Shown: positions 10,561 through 23,422 of the stretch, piece by piece
Position numbering within the stretch: the first letter of the stretch is position 1
Layout of the letters: each line of letters begins with the position of its first letter
NCBI GenBank assembly: GCA_029977845.1
Contig: JAPOKC010000008.1
Location: 1 to 64,000 of the forward strand
Length of the DNA stretch: 64,000 nucleotides
DNA from: Mycobacteriaceae bacterium
GTDB lineage: Bacteria > Actinomycetota > Actinomycetes > Mycobacteriales > Mycobacteriaceae
Reading direction: 5' to 3'
Program-made: the position numbers and the translations under genes
The notes under the pieces: model-generated
The model's input: only the letters and a program-made list of their open reading frames with translations
What the model was told of the DNA's origin: nothing
Databases searched by the model: none

Positions 10561-11445
10561 ATGGTTGAAGTTTTTCTGGGCCGGGAGGCTCTTGGCGACG
10601 GATTAAGCCGTCACGATTTGCGACGCTGGTACCGCCCGCTGTTTCGGGGCGTGTACGTGCCGAAGAACGCGATTCCCTCGCTGGAGGATCGCGCCCTCGG
10701 GGCATGGTTGGCCACTAACCGCAAAGGCGTGATCGCCGGGGTCGCCGCGTCGGCTTTGCACGGAGCCGAATGGGTGGATCCCGGTGAGTCCGTCGAGGTT
10801 CTCATCGATGAGCGACGGCGCCAATCAGGTCTGATCATCAGGATGGATCGCGTTGCCGGCGACGAGACCCTGGTCGTGGCCGGACTCCCAGTGACGACGC
10901 CGGCACGCACGGCCTTTGACATGGGCAGGCACCTGCGCCGCTCAGCGGCGATCGGCCGGATGGACTCTTTGATGCGGTCCGCCCCGTTTCGTTTGGCAGA
11001 CGTCGAGATTCTGATGCGTCGTTACGGTCCTGTTCGGGGTCTGCGTCAGCTCCGGGAGTTATTGCCATTGATCGATCCTGGCGCTGAGTCGCCAAAGGAG
11101 AGTTGGCTGCGATTGCTGTTGATCGATGCCGGATTACCGGCTCCGGAAACGCAGATTCCAGTCTTCGACGGACCCGTGCCCGTCGCATATCTCGATATGG
11201 GATGGCGGGAAATCAAACTCGCCGTGGAGTACGACGGCGATCAGCATCGCGCGAGCCGGACGCAGTACGTCAAGGACATCCGGCGACTGGAGATGTTGGC
11301 GAAACGCGGCTGGGAAGTCATCCGGGTTATTGCCGAGGATCCACCCGCTCAGGTTGTTCGCCGCACCCGCGAAGCGTTCACCAGTCGTGGAGGTGGTGCC
11401 GATATCGACGAAATGGCGCGAATTACTCGCACTTCCGCTGCGTAA
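10561..11445 (+). CDS. AbiEi-like winged helix plus DUF559 (PD-(D/E)XK-like) protein, Rv3714c type
   Basis: This is a 294-residue protein. Residues 10-35 (L-S-R-H-D-L-R-R-W-Y ... F-R-G-V-Y-V-P) resemble the AbiEi-type N-terminal winged helix. Residues 185-275 resemble DUF559, a Vsr/PD-(D/E)XK nuclease relative: E in K-E-S-W-L-R, D in A-Y-L-D-M-G-W, then V-E-Y-D-G-D-Q-H, then the K-D-I-R-R-L-E ... G-W-E-V-I-R-V helix and strand. These fit a metal-dependent active site, but activity is inferred. No transposase motifs are seen. The gene stands between recR and murT-gatD, as Rv3714c does, with no partner toxin. It is bracketed by inverted repeats, and its last 15 codons lie inside the right repeat. 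Confidence 0.75.
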   Translation: MVEVFLGREALGDGLSRHDLRRWYRPLFRGVYVPKNAIPSLEDRALGAWLATNRKGVIAGVAASALHGAEWVDPGESVEVLIDERRRQSGLIIRMDRVAGDETLVVAGLPVTTPARTAFDMGRHLRRSAAIGRMDSLMRSAPFRLADVEILMRRYGPVRGLRQLRELLPLIDPGAESPKESWLRLLLIDAGLPAPETQIPVFDGPVPVAYLDMGWREIKLAVEYDGDQHRASRTQYVKDIRRLEMLAKRGWEVIRVIAEDPPAQVVRRTREAFTSRGGGADIDEMARITRTSAA

Positions 11446-11459
11446 TGTCGGGTTGGGCG
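11401..11459 (-). repeat. Right inverted repeat of the DUF559 gene unit
   Basis: This is the partner of 10467-10525 in inverted orientation. It overlaps the final codons and stop of the DUF559 gene and runs 14 bases beyond. An A6 then G5 run follows outward, mirroring the C-rich run outside the left copy. No target-site duplication is visible outside the pair. Confidence 0.85.
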
Positions 11460-11475
11460 AAAAAAGGGGGCGGGC

Positions 11476-12183
11476 TTACACCCGACGGGGGGCGGCAAGC
11501 CGTTCGCGGCGTAGTTGGTCGACCTCGGGAAGTTCCAGTGGCGGGAGCGTCCCCACCACGCGGGACAGCATGAGGTCGGCGAGTTCGGGATTGCGGGCCA
11601 GGCACGGGCCGTGCAGATAGGTCGCGATGACGCTGCCCTGCACGGCACCGTCGACACCGTCGCCCAGACGGTTTCCCGCACCCTTGACCACAGCAGCGAG
11701 CGGACGGGCCTGTGGCCCGAGAACCGTTCCGCCGCGGTGGTTCTCAAATCCGGTCAGTGATTCGGTCAGACCGTCGATCAGCGGCGTGGAGGCGACCTCC
11801 CCGATGGAGCGCTCGGCCTGCGGTGAGGTCGTGACATCAAGCAGTCCGACACCCTCGACACGTTCACCGGCCGCCGTCTCGTACCAGTGCCCGAGCACCT
11901 GGATCGCCGCGCAGATCGCCAGCACCGGAGCACCTCTCGCGGCGGCGCGTTGCAAACCCTGGTGGGTCAGCAGATGTTTGGTGGCCAGTCGCTGCGCGTA
12001 GTCCTCGGCACCGCCGAGGGTGTAGAGGTCCAGTGAATCGGGCACCGGATCGGACAGGGTGATCTCGACGATCTCAGCTGGAATTCCCCTCAGCAGCAGG
12101 CGTTGTCGCAACACCACAGCATTGCCGCCATCACCGTAGGTTCCCATGACGTCTGGAAGCACCAGTCCGATCCGCACGGTCAT
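11476..12183 (-). CDS. gatD: Lipid II isoglutaminyl synthase, glutaminase subunit GatD
   Basis: This is a 235-residue class I glutamine amidotransferase-like protein (CobQ2, Rv3713). The nucleophile is Cys91 in L-A-I-C-A-A-I-Q-V-L-G, and the His lies in T-Y-L-H-G-P near residue 190. It releases ammonia from glutamine and passes it to MurT, which amidates D-Glu of the stem peptide. The start overlaps the murT stop by 4 bases (12180-12183), so the two are translationally coupled and match a stable MurT-GatD complex. It ends 16 bases from the right inverted repeat. Confidence 0.93.
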   Translation of the reverse strand: MTVRIGLVLPDVMGTYGDGGNAVVLRQRLLLRGIPAEIVEITLSDPVPDSLDLYTLGGAEDYAQRLATKHLLTHQGLQRAAARGAPVLAICAAIQVLGHWYETAAGERVEGVGLLDVTTSPQAERSIGEVASTPLIDGLTESLTGFENHRGGTVLGPQARPLAAVVKGAGNRLGDGVDGAVQGSVIATYLHGPCLARNPELADLMLSRVVGTLPPLELPEVDQLRRERLAAPRRV

Positions 12184-13412
12184 TTCAACGCCCGCTGAAG
12201 TTGCAGGAATGCCGTGTAGTTGGCGACGACCTCCACCCGTCCCGGCGGACAGGACTCGATGGCCTGCACGGTGTCATGCACCAGGGAGTGCTTGACGCCG
12301 GCATACCCCAGCCGCACCGCCAGATCGGTGCCGCGTTCACCGGCGGCCACCACCGTCGTATCGTCGAAGTGCTCGAAGCGCACATCCCACAGCCAGGACA
12401 GGTCTTCGCCGTCGGGAACCTGACCGTTGACCGAAATCACAACTCCCGCAGCCTTTTTGTCCACCATCGACAGCGCTTCCTGCCAGCCCGCCGGATTCTT
12501 GGCCAGTAGCAGGCGGGCGTCGTGGTCACCGACGCGCACGGTGCGGTACCGGCCGGCCACCTCGTCGACTGTCGACACCGCTGCCACCGCGGCGTGCGCA
12601 TCGGCGCCCATGGCCACTGCCGCCGCAACAGCCTGCGCGGCGTTGCCCCGGTTCACCGCCCCGGGCAGGGAAAGCCGCATCGGGATCACGAATCCTGCAG
12701 GCCCATAGAGGTTTTCGTCGTCGTACCACCACTGTGGGTCGGGCCGCGCGAAGTCCGCGCCGGTGGAGTGCCAGAGCCGGCCCTCGCGGACGATCACCTC
12801 ACCGCTACGCGGGCAGCTGACCGAGTCGTTGGCCCATCCACCACCGGCGGCCACCCACACCACGTTGGGACAGTCGTAGGCCGCAGAGGTCATCAGGACG
12901 TCATCGCAGTTGGCCACCACGACCGCCCGCGGGTGGTGGGTCAGCCCGGCGCGCAGGGTGCGTTCGATGTGGTTGATCTCGCCGACCCGGTCCAACTGGT
13001 CGCGGGACAGGTTCAGCAGGACGATCACCGCCGGGTCGACCGCGTCGGAGACGTGCGGGACGTGCATCTCGTCTACCTCGAGAGCTGCCAGGGCAGCCGT
13101 TCGGTCGGCGGCCAGGGCCGAGACCAGTCCGGCGTCCATGTTGGCGCCCTCGCTGTTGGTGGCGACCGGTCCCATCGTGGCCAGCGCCGCGGCGACCATC
13201 CGGGTGGTGGTGGACTTCCCGTTGGTGCCGGTGATGATCGCAGTTCGCCGCCCGGCGCCCAGTTGCCGCAGTACGGAGCGGTCCAGGGTCATCGCGACCA
13301 GACCGCCGATCATGGCGCCGGCACCGCGGCCGGTGACCCGGGAAGCCCAGCGTGCGGCGGATCCGAGGGCCAACGCGGCCCGTCCTCGCACTGTCATCGT
13401 CGGCCCGGGCAT
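12180..13412 (-). CDS. murT: Lipid II isoglutaminyl synthase, Mur-ligase subunit MurT
   Basis: This is a 410-residue Mur-ligase-like ATPase that activates and amidates the D-Glu alpha-carboxylate of lipid II. The P-loop is T-G-T-N-G-K-S-T-T-T (61-70). The central domain has the E-V-D-E-M acidic motif, and the C-terminal DUF1727 domain follows. The four-Cys zinc ribbon known from Gram-positive cocci is reduced: only one Cys (S-C-P-R-S-G-E) is seen where two C-x-x-C pairs are expected. I chose the ATG at 13412. TAAACT (minus strand, 13421-13426) lies 8 bases before it, suggesting a leaderless mRNA. Confidence 0.92.
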   Translation of the reverse strand: MPGPTMTVRGRAALALGSAARWASRVTGRGAGAMIGGLVAMTLDRSVLRQLGAGRRTAIITGTNGKSTTTRMVAAALATMGPVATNSEGANMDAGLVSALAADRTAALAALEVDEMHVPHVSDAVDPAVIVLLNLSRDQLDRVGEINHIERTLRAGLTHHPRAVVVANCDDVLMTSAAYDCPNVVWVAAGGGWANDSVSCPRSGEVIVREGRLWHSTGADFARPDPQWWYDDENLYGPAGFVIPMRLSLPGAVNRGNAAQAVAAAVAMGADAHAAVAAVSTVDEVAGRYRTVRVGDHDARLLLAKNPAGWQEALSMVDKKAAGVVISVNGQVPDGEDLSWLWDVRFEHFDDTTVVAAGERGTDLAVRLGYAGVKHSLVHDTVQAIESCPPGRVEVVANYTAFLQLQRALK

Positions 13413-13420
13413 CGCAGGTC

Positions 13421-13426
13421 AGTTTA
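13421..13426 (-). promoter_or_regulatory. Candidate leaderless -10 box of murT-gatD
   Basis: On the minus strand TAAACT ends 8 bases before the murT ATG, and no ribosome binding site is visible. This spacing places the transcription start at or next to the A of ATG. The -35 is not clear. Confidence 0.4.
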
Positions 13427-13504
13427 TGCCTCACCAGGCCCGGCCCGCCCGACACGGACGCCCGGGTGCCATTCACTGTCGGGGTGACGTGCCATCCTGA
13501 CGAT

Positions 13505-14494
13505 GTGAGCCAAACCTGGGGCCGCCCGGCCTGCGATCCGGGTGACGGCTGGGTCGTGGTGGATGTCGAGACCTCGGGTTTCCATCCACGGCAAGCGCGT
13601 GTCCTGAGCGTGGCCGCACTGGCACTGGACCCCGAAGGCAACGTCGAGAACTCGGTTGTCAGTCTGGTCAATCCCGGTGTGGATCCCGGGCCGACTCATG
13701 TGCACGGCATCACCACCGAGATGCTCGAGGACCAGCCGACTTTCGCCGATATCGCGCCCGCCGTCGCCGAGTTGATGCACGGCCGGACGCTGGTGGCGCA
13801 CAACGCGGGTTTCGACTATTCGTTTCTGACCGCCGAAGCCGAATTGGCCGGTGCCACACTGCCTGTCGACACCGTGATGTGCACCGTCGAACTGAGCCGG
13901 CGGCTGGACCTCGGCCTGGAGAACCTGCGACTGGAGACGCTGGCGCGGCACTGGAAAGTCCCGCAGACCAAGGCCCACGACGCCTTCGACGACGCGCTGG
14001 TGCTCTCCCGGGTGCTGATGCCCGCTCTCCAACGCGCCCGCGAGCGCGACGTGTGGCTGCCGATCCGGCCGGTGAGTCGGAAACGCTGGCCCAACGGCGC
14101 GGTCACACACGACAAACTCGATTCGCTGAAGACCCTGGCGCTGCGGATGCCGTGCCCGTATCTCAACCCCGGCCGCTACGAACAGGGCGGCCCCCTGGTG
14201 CAGGGCATGCGGGTGGCGCTGTCCGCGGAGGTCAGACGCACCCACGACGAGCTGCTCGAGCGCATCCTGCACGCCGGGCTGGCCTACGCCGACGCGGTAG
14301 ACACCGAGACCTCACTGGTGATCTGCAACGAACCGGAGGCCGCGCAGGGCAAGGGTTACCAGGCCCGCGAACTCGGTGTTCCGACGGTCTCCGACGAGCA
14401 GTTCATGCGCAGTGTCGCCGCCGTGAGCGGCGGGGTCGGCATCGAGGCGTTCGAGCAGTCGGTGGATCAGGGCCAGCAGTTCGCGCTGTTTTGA
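13505..14494 (+). CDS. dnaQ: DnaQ-like 3'-5' exonuclease with C-terminal BRCT-like domain
   Basis: This is a 329-residue protein, the same length as Rv3711c when started at the GTG 13505. Exo motif I is V-V-D-V-E-T-S-G (Asp20, Glu22). Motif II is A-H-N-A-G-F-D-Y-S-F, and motif III is H-D-A-F-D-D-A, a DEDDh arrangement. The C-terminal 90 residues (A-E-V-R-R-T-H-D-E-L ... V-S-D-E-Q-F) fit a BRCT fold. It resembles the epsilon subunit, but in mycobacteria replication proofreading is done by the PHP domain of DnaE1, so this enzyme is more likely accessory. It is divergent from murT. Confidence 0.88.
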   Translation: MSQTWGRPACDPGDGWVVVDVETSGFHPRQARVLSVAALALDPEGNVENSVVSLVNPGVDPGPTHVHGITTEMLEDQPTFADIAPAVAELMHGRTLVAHNAGFDYSFLTAEAELAGATLPVDTVMCTVELSRRLDLGLENLRLETLARHWKVPQTKAHDAFDDALVLSRVLMPALQRARERDVWLPIRPVSRKRWPNGAVTHDKLDSLKTLALRMPCPYLNPGRYEQGGPLVQGMRVALSAEVRRTHDELLERILHAGLAYADAVDTETSLVICNEPEAAQGKGYQARELGVPTVSDEQFMRSVAAVSGGVGIEAFEQSVDQGQQFALF

Positions 14495-14502
14495 GCCCGA
14501 AC

Positions 14503-16350
<1,848 letters not shown>

Positions 16351-16351
16351 T

Positions 16352-16412
16352 CAGACCGGCGCATCACGAGAACCCGCGACGGGAAGCCGGTCTGGATCAG
16401 ACCCCGTCGCGG
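16352..16412 (-). promoter_or_regulatory. LEU element: pseudoknot leader of leuA
   Basis: On the leuA RNA, a 10-base stem pairs 16403-16412 with 16374-16383 (CCGCGACGGG with CCCGTCGCGG). Loop bases 16386-16394 (CAGACCGGC in RNA sense) can pair with 16352-16360 downstream (GCCGGTCTG), giving an H-type pseudoknot. A competing hairpin GGTCTG-ATC-CAGACC lies inside the loop. The element ends about 32 bases before the GTG. A conserved pseudoknot called the LEU element is described upstream of leuA in most Actinobacteria, and position and shape fit. Confidence 0.8.
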
Positions 16413-16483
16413 CGCCCGAGAAGGAGCACACGCTGCACAGCGGTCACTGTACTCCGATTGGTTCACCAGGCACAATCGCGATC

Positions 16484-16828
16484 ATGACGACCAATCCGCA
16501 CGCGGATCGGCCGGCCTGGGACCGGCTGGCCACCATCCTGATGAGCGTGCTGGGCGCCGGTGTCGCGCTCGGATCGTTCGCGTTCTCGTGGTTCTTCGTG
16601 ATGGGCACCGACTCGTGCGGCCCGGACAACTGCCACGAGTCCAGGCTGTGGATGGCCTACGCGCTCACCTGGGGCGGGATCGCGGTGGCCGTCGTCGGCG
16701 CGATCGTGGGGATGGTCTCGGCGGCGCGGCGCGGCACCGCGATGTGGATCTGGCCGACGCTGGCCGTGTTGCTCATCGGCGCGACGTGGGCCGGGGGCGC
16801 CGCGCTGGCGACATCAGTCGCCCGTTAG
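16484..16828 (+). CDS. Small membrane protein with three predicted helices, unknown function
   Basis: This is a 114-residue protein starting at the ATG 16484; the open frame upstream runs through the leuA leader. Hydrophobic segments lie at about 15-38, 53-76 and 87-110. A short Cys-containing loop (D-S-C-G-P-D-N-C, about 43-50) between helices 1 and 2 could hold a disulfide on the outer face. It is divergent from leuA and overlaps the nitroreductase gene tail to tail by 15 bases. I do not recognise a family, and I recall no gene between leuA and ask in M. tuberculosis. Confidence 0.6.
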   Translation: MTTNPHADRPAWDRLATILMSVLGAGVALGSFAFSWFFVMGTDSCGPDNCHESRLWMAYALTWGGIAVAVVGAIVGMVSAARRGTAMWIWPTLAVLLIGATWAGGAALATSVAR

Positions 16829-17410
16829 CCAGGGCGAGCCCCAGCTTCCGGCGAAGGCGATCTCCTCCAGTCCGAGGCGCTGCCGCGGCAGGTCGTCACG
16901 TTCGGCGATCTCCGGGGCGCGGATGTTCGGGTCGCCCAGCGATCCCAGTGCCACCACCATCAGCGGCCGCACCCCGGCGGGGATGGCCAACGCGCCGCAG
17001 GCGCCCTCGACGTCGAACCCCGCCATCGGATGGCTGATCAGACCGCGGGCCACCGCCTCGGTCGCCATATTGGCCATCGCCGCGCCGGCGTCGACGTGGG
17101 AGTACAACGCGGTCTTGTCATCCTCGCCCTCATCGGCACACAGCAGGATCAGCGCCCCGGCCGACTTCGCGTAGGCGTTGCCGCGGCGCAGCAGTGAAGC
17201 GATGGCGCCGAAGGTCGGGTCTCCGCGGAGCCCGACGACGAACCGCACCGGCTGACGATGCCCCCAGGTTGCCGCCCACCGGCCGGCCTCAAGCACCGCG
17301 ATGACCTGCTCGGGATCGAGTGCGGCATCGGGGTCGAACGCCCGTGGGCTCCACCGTTCGGCCAGCGCCGGATGGATGGAAACTCGGGTTTGTGCGCGGC
17401 GCTCAGTCAT
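16814..17410 (-). CDS. Nitroreductase-family flavoprotein
   Basis: This is a 198-residue protein, the usual length for an FMN-dependent nitroreductase. I chose the ATG at 17410 because the protein then begins near [17 protein letters not shown], the N-terminal flavin-binding motif (R-x-S-x-R-x-F type). The middle has [13 protein letters not shown], the dimer helix, followed by [10 protein letters not shown]. The substrate cannot be told from sequence. It is divergent from ask and overlaps the small membrane gene by 15 bases at the 3' end. Confidence 0.8.
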   Translation of the reverse strand: MTERRAQTRVSIHPALAERWSPRAFDPDAALDPEQVIAVLEAGRWAATWGHRQPVRFVVGLRGDPTFGAIASLLRRGNAYAKSAGALILLCADEGEDDKTALYSHVDAGAAMANMATEAVARGLISHPMAGFDVEGACGALAIPAGVRPLMVVALGSLGDPNIRAPEIAERDDLPRQRLGLEEIAFAGSWGSPWLTGD

Positions 17411-17504
17411 CGACCGGCAGGTTACCCCCGTTGCGGGCGGGAAAAAGCATGAGAGGCCACCGTTTATCCTTGTACGCAACTCCCCGGCCTGGAAAGGGCA
17501 GACA

Positions 17505-18770
17505 GTGGCGCTCGTCGTGCAGAAGTACGGCGGATCCTCGGTGGCTGATGCCGAGCGGATCCGCCGTGTCGCCGAGCGCATCGTGGAGACCAAGCGCCAG
17601 GGCAATGACGTGGTCGTCGTCGTCTCGGCGATGGGTGACACCACCGACGAACTGCTCGACCTCGCCGGCGCGGTGTGCGATTCGCCGCCCCCGCGCGAAC
17701 TGGACATGCTCCTGACCGCAGGCGAACGGATCTCGAATGCACTGGTGGCGATGGCCATCGAGTCGCTCGGTGAGAACGCCCGCTCGTTCACCGGCTCGCA
17801 GGCCGGGGTGATCACCACCGGAACCCACGGCAACGCCAAGATCATCGACGTCACCCCGGGCCGGTTGCGCGCCGCCCTCGATGAGGGACAGATCGTCCTG
17901 GTGGCCGGCTTCCAGGGCGTGAGCCAGGACAGCAAGGACGTCACCACCCTGGGCCGCGGCGGTTCGGACACCACGGCGGTGGCCCTGGCCGCGGCACTGC
18001 ACGCCGACGTGTGCGAGATCTACACCGACGTCGACGGAATCTTCACCGCCGACCCCCGCATCGTGCCCAACGCCCGGCGACTGGACACCGTCGCCTTCGA
18101 GGAGATGCTCGAGATGGCGGCGTGCGGAGCCAAGGTGCTGATGCTGCGCTGTGTCGAATACGCACGCCGTTACCACGTTCCGATTCACGTCCGCTCGTCC
18201 TACTCCGACAAGCCGGGCACGATCGTCACCGGATCAATTGAGGACATACCCATGGAAGACGCCATCCTGACCGGAGTTGCCCACGACCGCAGCGAGGCGA
18301 AGGTCACCGTCTTCGGTGTTCCCGACGTTCCGGGCTACGCCGCCAAGGTGTTTCGCGCGGTGGCCGACGCCGACGTCAACATCGACATGGTGCTGCAGAA
18401 CATCTCGAAGGTCGAGGACGGCAAGACCGACATCACCTTCACCTGCTCGCGCGACACCGCACCCATCGCGGTGGAGAAGCTCAACTCGCTGCAGGGTGAG
18501 ATCGGTTTTACCAACGTGATCGCCGACGATCACATCGGCAAGGTGTCCTTGGTCGGCGCCGGTATGCGCAGTCATCCGGGCGTGACCGCGACGTTCTGCG
18601 AGACGCTGGCCAAGGTCGGCATCAACATCGACCTGATCTCCACCTCGGAGATCCGGATCTCTGTGCTGATCAAGGATTCCGAACTGGACAAGGCGGTCGC
18701 CGCGTTGCATGAGGCGTTCGATCTCGGTGGTGACGAGGAGGCCGTGGTGTACGGCGGGACGGGCCGTTAG
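17505..18770 (+). CDS. ask: Aspartate kinase, alpha subunit with internal start for beta
   Basis: This is a 421-residue kinase for the first step from aspartate to lysine, methionine, threonine and diaminopimelate. The start is GTG 17505, giving [13 protein letters not shown], the kinase phosphate-binding motif. The kinase domain runs to about 245 and two ACT domains follow. A second ATG at 18252 would give a 172-residue beta subunit made of the ACT domains alone, as in corynebacteria and M. tuberculosis. The stop abuts the asd start (18771), forming the ask-asd operon. Confidence 0.96.
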   Translation: MALVVQKYGGSSVADAERIRRVAERIVETKRQGNDVVVVVSAMGDTTDELLDLAGAVCDSPPPRELDMLLTAGERISNALVAMAIESLGENARSFTGSQAGVITTGTHGNAKIIDVTPGRLRAALDEGQIVLVAGFQGVSQDSKDVTTLGRGGSDTTAVALAAALHADVCEIYTDVDGIFTADPRIVPNARRLDTVAFEEMLEMAACGAKVLMLRCVEYARRYHVPIHVRSSYSDKPGTIVTGSIEDIPMEDAILTGVAHDRSEAKVTVFGVPDVPGYAAKVFRAVADADVNIDMVLQNISKVEDGKTDITFTCSRDTAPIAVEKLNSLQGEIGFTNVIADDHIGKVSLVGAGMRSHPGVTATFCETLAKVGINIDLISTSEIRISVLIKDSELDKAVAALHEAFDLGGDEEAVVYGGTGR

Positions 18771-19811
<1,041 letters not shown>

Positions 19812-19887
19812 CCCCGCCGAAGAGTTTCACAGCAGTCTCATAGGCGGTCCCTACTGGGTTCACTGCCCGCCGGGCGAGGATGCTGCT

Positions 19888-20259
19888 ATGAGCGACGCAA
19901 CCGAGAACCTCGATCAGCCCTCGATCGTCCCCGATCTGCGCGAGTCGGTCGTCGACCGTCGGCCCAGCCGGCTCAACCAGGTCGCGGCCTGGGTCGCGAT
20001 CATCGCGGGCATCGTGTTCATCGTGGGTTCGGTGTTCTTCACCGGTTTCTTCCTCGGCCGGCACAGCGGCGGCGGCTGGCATCACTGGCGCGGTGGTCCC
20101 GAGATGGCTTACCGCGGCGGCCCGCCGATGATGCCGGGTATGGGGCCACGCGGTGGCATGGGTCCCGGAATGGGCCCGGGCATGATGCCCGGCATGGGTC
20201 CCGACGACGACGAACTTCCCGGCCCCGCCCAACCGCCGAATCGTCCGGCCCCGCGCTAG
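19888..20259 (+). CDS. Single-helix membrane protein with Gly/Met/Pro-rich tail (Rv3706c type)
   Basis: This is a 123-residue protein. One transmembrane helix lies at about residues 32-55 (V-A-A-W-V-A-I-I-A-G-I ... F-F-L-G). A short His/Trp/Gly stretch and a low-complexity tail of repeated G-M-G-P and P-G-M-M units follow, ending D-D-D-E-L-P-G-P-A. M. tuberculosis has a proline-rich hypothetical protein, Rv3706c, two genes after asd. Function is unknown; the Met/His-rich tail could bind metal, but this is speculation. Confidence 0.6.
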   Translation: MSDATENLDQPSIVPDLRESVVDRRPSRLNQVAAWVAIIAGIVFIVGSVFFTGFFLGRHSGGGWHHWRGGPEMAYRGGPPMMPGMGPRGGMGPGMGPGMMPGMGPDDDELPGPAQPPNRPAPR

Positions 20260-20271
20260 TCACCCCCTAGG

Positions 20272-20328
20272 ACCGGTGCACACCAGGGCGGTGCTTGACC
20301 CAAGTACTAAGCCCAGGTGTGCACCGGT
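20272..20328. terminator. Long inverted repeat between convergent genes
   Basis: ACCGGTGCACACC (20272-20284) and GGTGTGCACCGGT (20316-20328) are perfect complements. After an A-A mismatch, GGGC (20286-20289) pairs with GCCC (20311-20314). The loop is about 21 bases. The right arm lies inside the last codons of the minus-strand ligase gene. It probably works as a bidirectional terminator; neither side has a strong T-run. Confidence 0.6.
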
Positions 20329-21776
20329 TCGTTACTGTGCATGAGATCGCAGTACCGGCGCAGCATCTCGGCCAGCGCCTCAGGCCGGTCCAGCCCCTGA
20401 TCCTCGAGCCGGTTGACCATCTGCACCTGCCACACCGATCCGTTGCGGCCGGTCTTCGCCCGGCCCTCGATGACACCCAGATAGCGGTCGCGCACGTCGG
20501 CGGCGACCTTCCAGCGGCGCAGCCCCTCGTCGGCCATCGGCAACAGATGGCGCAGCACCAATTCGTCGACGGGCACCTCGCCGGAGCCCGGCCAGTACAT
20601 CCGCGCCGACATGCCGTGCTGGGCGCCGGCCAGGAAATTGTCATGTGCCGCAGCGAAACTCATCTTCGTCCACAGCGGTCGCTCGTCCTCGGCGATGGTC
20701 CGCAGCAGACCGTAGTAGAACGCCGAGTTGGCCATCATGTCCACCACCGTCGGGCCGGCCGGTAAAACCCGGTTCTCCACCCGCAGATGCGGGCGGCCGT
20801 TGACCACGTCGTACACCGGGCGGTTCCACCGGTACACGGTTCCGTTGTGCAGTCGCAGTTCCTGCAACTTCGGTGTGCGTCCGGCGGCGAGTTCGGCGAG
20901 TGGATCCTCCTCGGACAGTTCGGGGAGCAGCGCCGGGAAGTAGCGGACGTTCTCCTCGAACAGATCGAAGATCGAGGTGATCCAGCGCTCCCCGAACCAC
21001 ACCCGGGGCCGCACGCCCTGAGACTTGAGTTCATCGGGGCGGGTGTCGGTCGCCTGGGCGAACAGTTCGATGCGGGTCTCCGCCCAGAGTTGATGGCCGA
21101 AGAAGTACGGGGAATTCGCACCCAGTGCCAACTGCGGTCCGGCCAACACCTGCGCGGCGTTCCAGTTGTTTGCGAACTCTGCCGGGGAGACCTGCAGATG
21201 CAGTTGCATGCTCGTGCACGCCGACTCCGGCGCGATGGATTCCGAATGCATGCTCAGATGTTCGGCGCCGGCGATGTCGATGAGGATGTCCTCGCCGCGG
21301 GCGGTGAAGATCGAGTCGTTGAGCGCCTGATAGCGCAACGACGGGCTCATCCAGCTCCCGGTCAGATCCTCGGGCATCAGGGTCGGCAGGATGCCGATCA
21401 TCACGATGTGCGCGCCGTCGGTGTTGGCCTTGGTCTCGGCGGCGTTGAGGCTGCGGCGGACTTCGCCCTCGAGTTCCAGCGCGGTGCGGCCCGGAAGCGG
21501 GCGCGGCGGAACGTTGAACTCGATGTTGTAGGCGCCCAGTTCGGTCTGGTACGCCGGGTCGGCGATCGCGGCGAGCACTTCCTGGTTCTGCATGGCCGGC
21601 TGATAGGCGCCATCGACCAGATTGCACTCGATCTCCATACCGGTCAGCGGCCGGTCGAACTCGAAACTCGACTCGGCGAGCATGGTCTCGAACACGTCCA
21701 AGCAGAGCTGCACCTTCTGCCGGTACTCCTGCCGTTGTTTACGGCTGTAGGTGGCATGCGCGACCTCTTCTCCCAC
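20307..21776 (-). CDS. GCS2-family carboxylate-amine ligase (glutamate-cysteine ligase-like)
   Basis: This is a 489-residue protein of the glutamate-cysteine ligase 2 type. Features are an early G-M-E-I-E-C acidic metal motif (near 46-51), [10 protein letters not shown], the T-S-M-Q-L-H-L-Q-V strand with its His and Gln, and [11 protein letters not shown] near the end of the fold. It should ligate an amino group to a gamma-carboxylate using ATP; the true substrate is not known. It is not close to EgtA (Rv3704c), which it replaces positionally. The GTG start at 21776 gives the common M-G-E-E-V opening. It is divergent from glpK. Confidence 0.75.
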   Translation of the reverse strand: MGEEVAHATYSRKQRQEYRQKVQLCLDVFETMLAESSFEFDRPLTGMEIECNLVDGAYQPAMQNQEVLAAIADPAYQTELGAYNIEFNVPPRPLPGRTALELEGEVRRSLNAAETKANTDGAHIVMIGILPTLMPEDLTGSWMSPSLRYQALNDSIFTARGEDILIDIAGAEHLSMHSESIAPESACTSMQLHLQVSPAEFANNWNAAQVLAGPQLALGANSPYFFGHQLWAETRIELFAQATDTRPDELKSQGVRPRVWFGERWITSIFDLFEENVRYFPALLPELSEEDPLAELAAGRTPKLQELRLHNGTVYRWNRPVYDVVNGRPHLRVENRVLPAGPTVVDMMANSAFYYGLLRTIAEDERPLWTKMSFAAAHDNFLAGAQHGMSARMYWPGSGEVPVDELVLRHLLPMADEGLRRWKVAADVRDRYLGVIEGRAKTGRNGSVWQVQMVNRLEDQGLDRPEALAEMLRRYCDLMHSNEPVHTWA

Positions 21777-21891
21777 CTCGTCGATGCAACAGGGTCACTG
21801 GCGGGTGCGCAAGCAATTCGGCCATGAACCCCTGTCCCGGGGTGGCAGACTCCCAGGACAGTTCGTCGCACGTCCGATCCGAGGAGCACCG

Positions 21892-23406
<1,515 letters not shown>

Positions 23407-23422
23407 CTGCCACAGTGGGGGT

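Noticed and set aside
10561..11445. Insertion sequence with a transposase
   Set aside because: The flanking inverted repeats suggest it, but the protein has no DDE, HUH or serine/tyrosine recombinase motif and no target-site duplication is visible.
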